In this document: in pieces, positions 5,912 to 5,930 of the stretch
How the letters are laid out: each line of letters starts with the position of its first letter
Numbering within the stretch: position 1 is the stretch's first letter
Origin: SIG469 sp964541215
GTDB taxonomy: Bacteria; Bacillota; Clostridia; Oscillospirales; Oscillospiraceae
Length of the DNA stretch: 5,930 bases
NCBI GenBank assembly: GCA_964541215.1
Contig: CAZIPP010000089.1
Location: 1 to 5,930 of the forward strand
Direction of reading: 5' to 3'
Position numbers and translations under genes: made by a program
Notes under the pieces: model-generated
What the model saw: the letters and a program-made list of their open reading frames with translations, nothing else
The model's database searches: none
What the model was told of the DNA's origin: nothing

Positions 5912-5930
5912 AAAAAGGCTGTTGCTAAAG
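5912..5930 (+). terminator. Possible first arm of a terminator cut by the window end
   Basis: AAAAAGGCTGTTGCTAAAG follows the stop at 5907-5909 directly. A-rich sequence followed by GGCTGTTGC is a common left arm of Clostridial terminators, which would continue as GCAACAGCC plus a T-tract. The second arm is outside the window, so this is a prediction. Confidence 0.4.

Noticed and set aside
1..5930. tRNA, rRNA, CRISPR array, insertion sequence or integrase
   Set aside because: I saw no tRNA-like cloverleaf, regular repeat-spacer pattern, transposase motif or terminal inverted repeats anywhere in the window.

Overview
This window looks like part of a Firmicutes (probably Clostridia) genome. 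The evidence is strong AGGAGG-type ribosome sites, textbook TTGACA/TATAAT promoters with 17-bp spacers, short GC-rich terminators, a lipoprotein solute-binding protein, and MATE pumps of the type common in gut Clostridia. A run of exactly 100 N, and an exact 55-bp repeat whose first copy begins at base 1, suggest a scaffold assembled from short reads, possibly a metagenome bin. The genus cannot be read from the sequence.

Layout, all genes on the + strand: (1) Bases 1-35 are the last codons of a gene whose end is identical to the end of the next gene, followed by a terminator at 76-108. (2) A strong promoter (154-182) drives a 599-residue lipoprotein (245-2044), an extracellular solute-binding protein of the LipO/carbohydrate ABC-importer type with a long Pro/Glu linker. 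It has its own terminator (2080-2111), so it is a single-gene unit with no permease beside it. (3) A second promoter (2130-2158) starts a probable operon: a MATE exporter (2211-3551) and, 25 nt later, a hydrolase of the PhlG/phloretin-hydrolase family (3577 onward). The hydrolase runs into the 100-N gap (4338-4437). (4) After the gap, a third promoter (4463-4491) with two adjacent SlyA/MarR-like inverted repeats precedes a second MATE exporter (4545-5909). The window ends inside what may be the first arm of its terminator.

The most interesting part is 2130-5909. A zinc hydrolase of a family that cleaves C-C bonds in acylated phloroglucinols and dihydrochalcones lies between two multidrug exporters. 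The second exporter has operator-like boxes of the kind bound by MarR-family regulators, which often respond to phenolic compounds. I infer a phenolic/flavonoid detoxification or degradation module. The hydrolase call rests on motif recognition, and its substrate is not known. The solute-binding protein is probably a separate, highly expressed unit belonging to a tandem or dispersed paralogue set.
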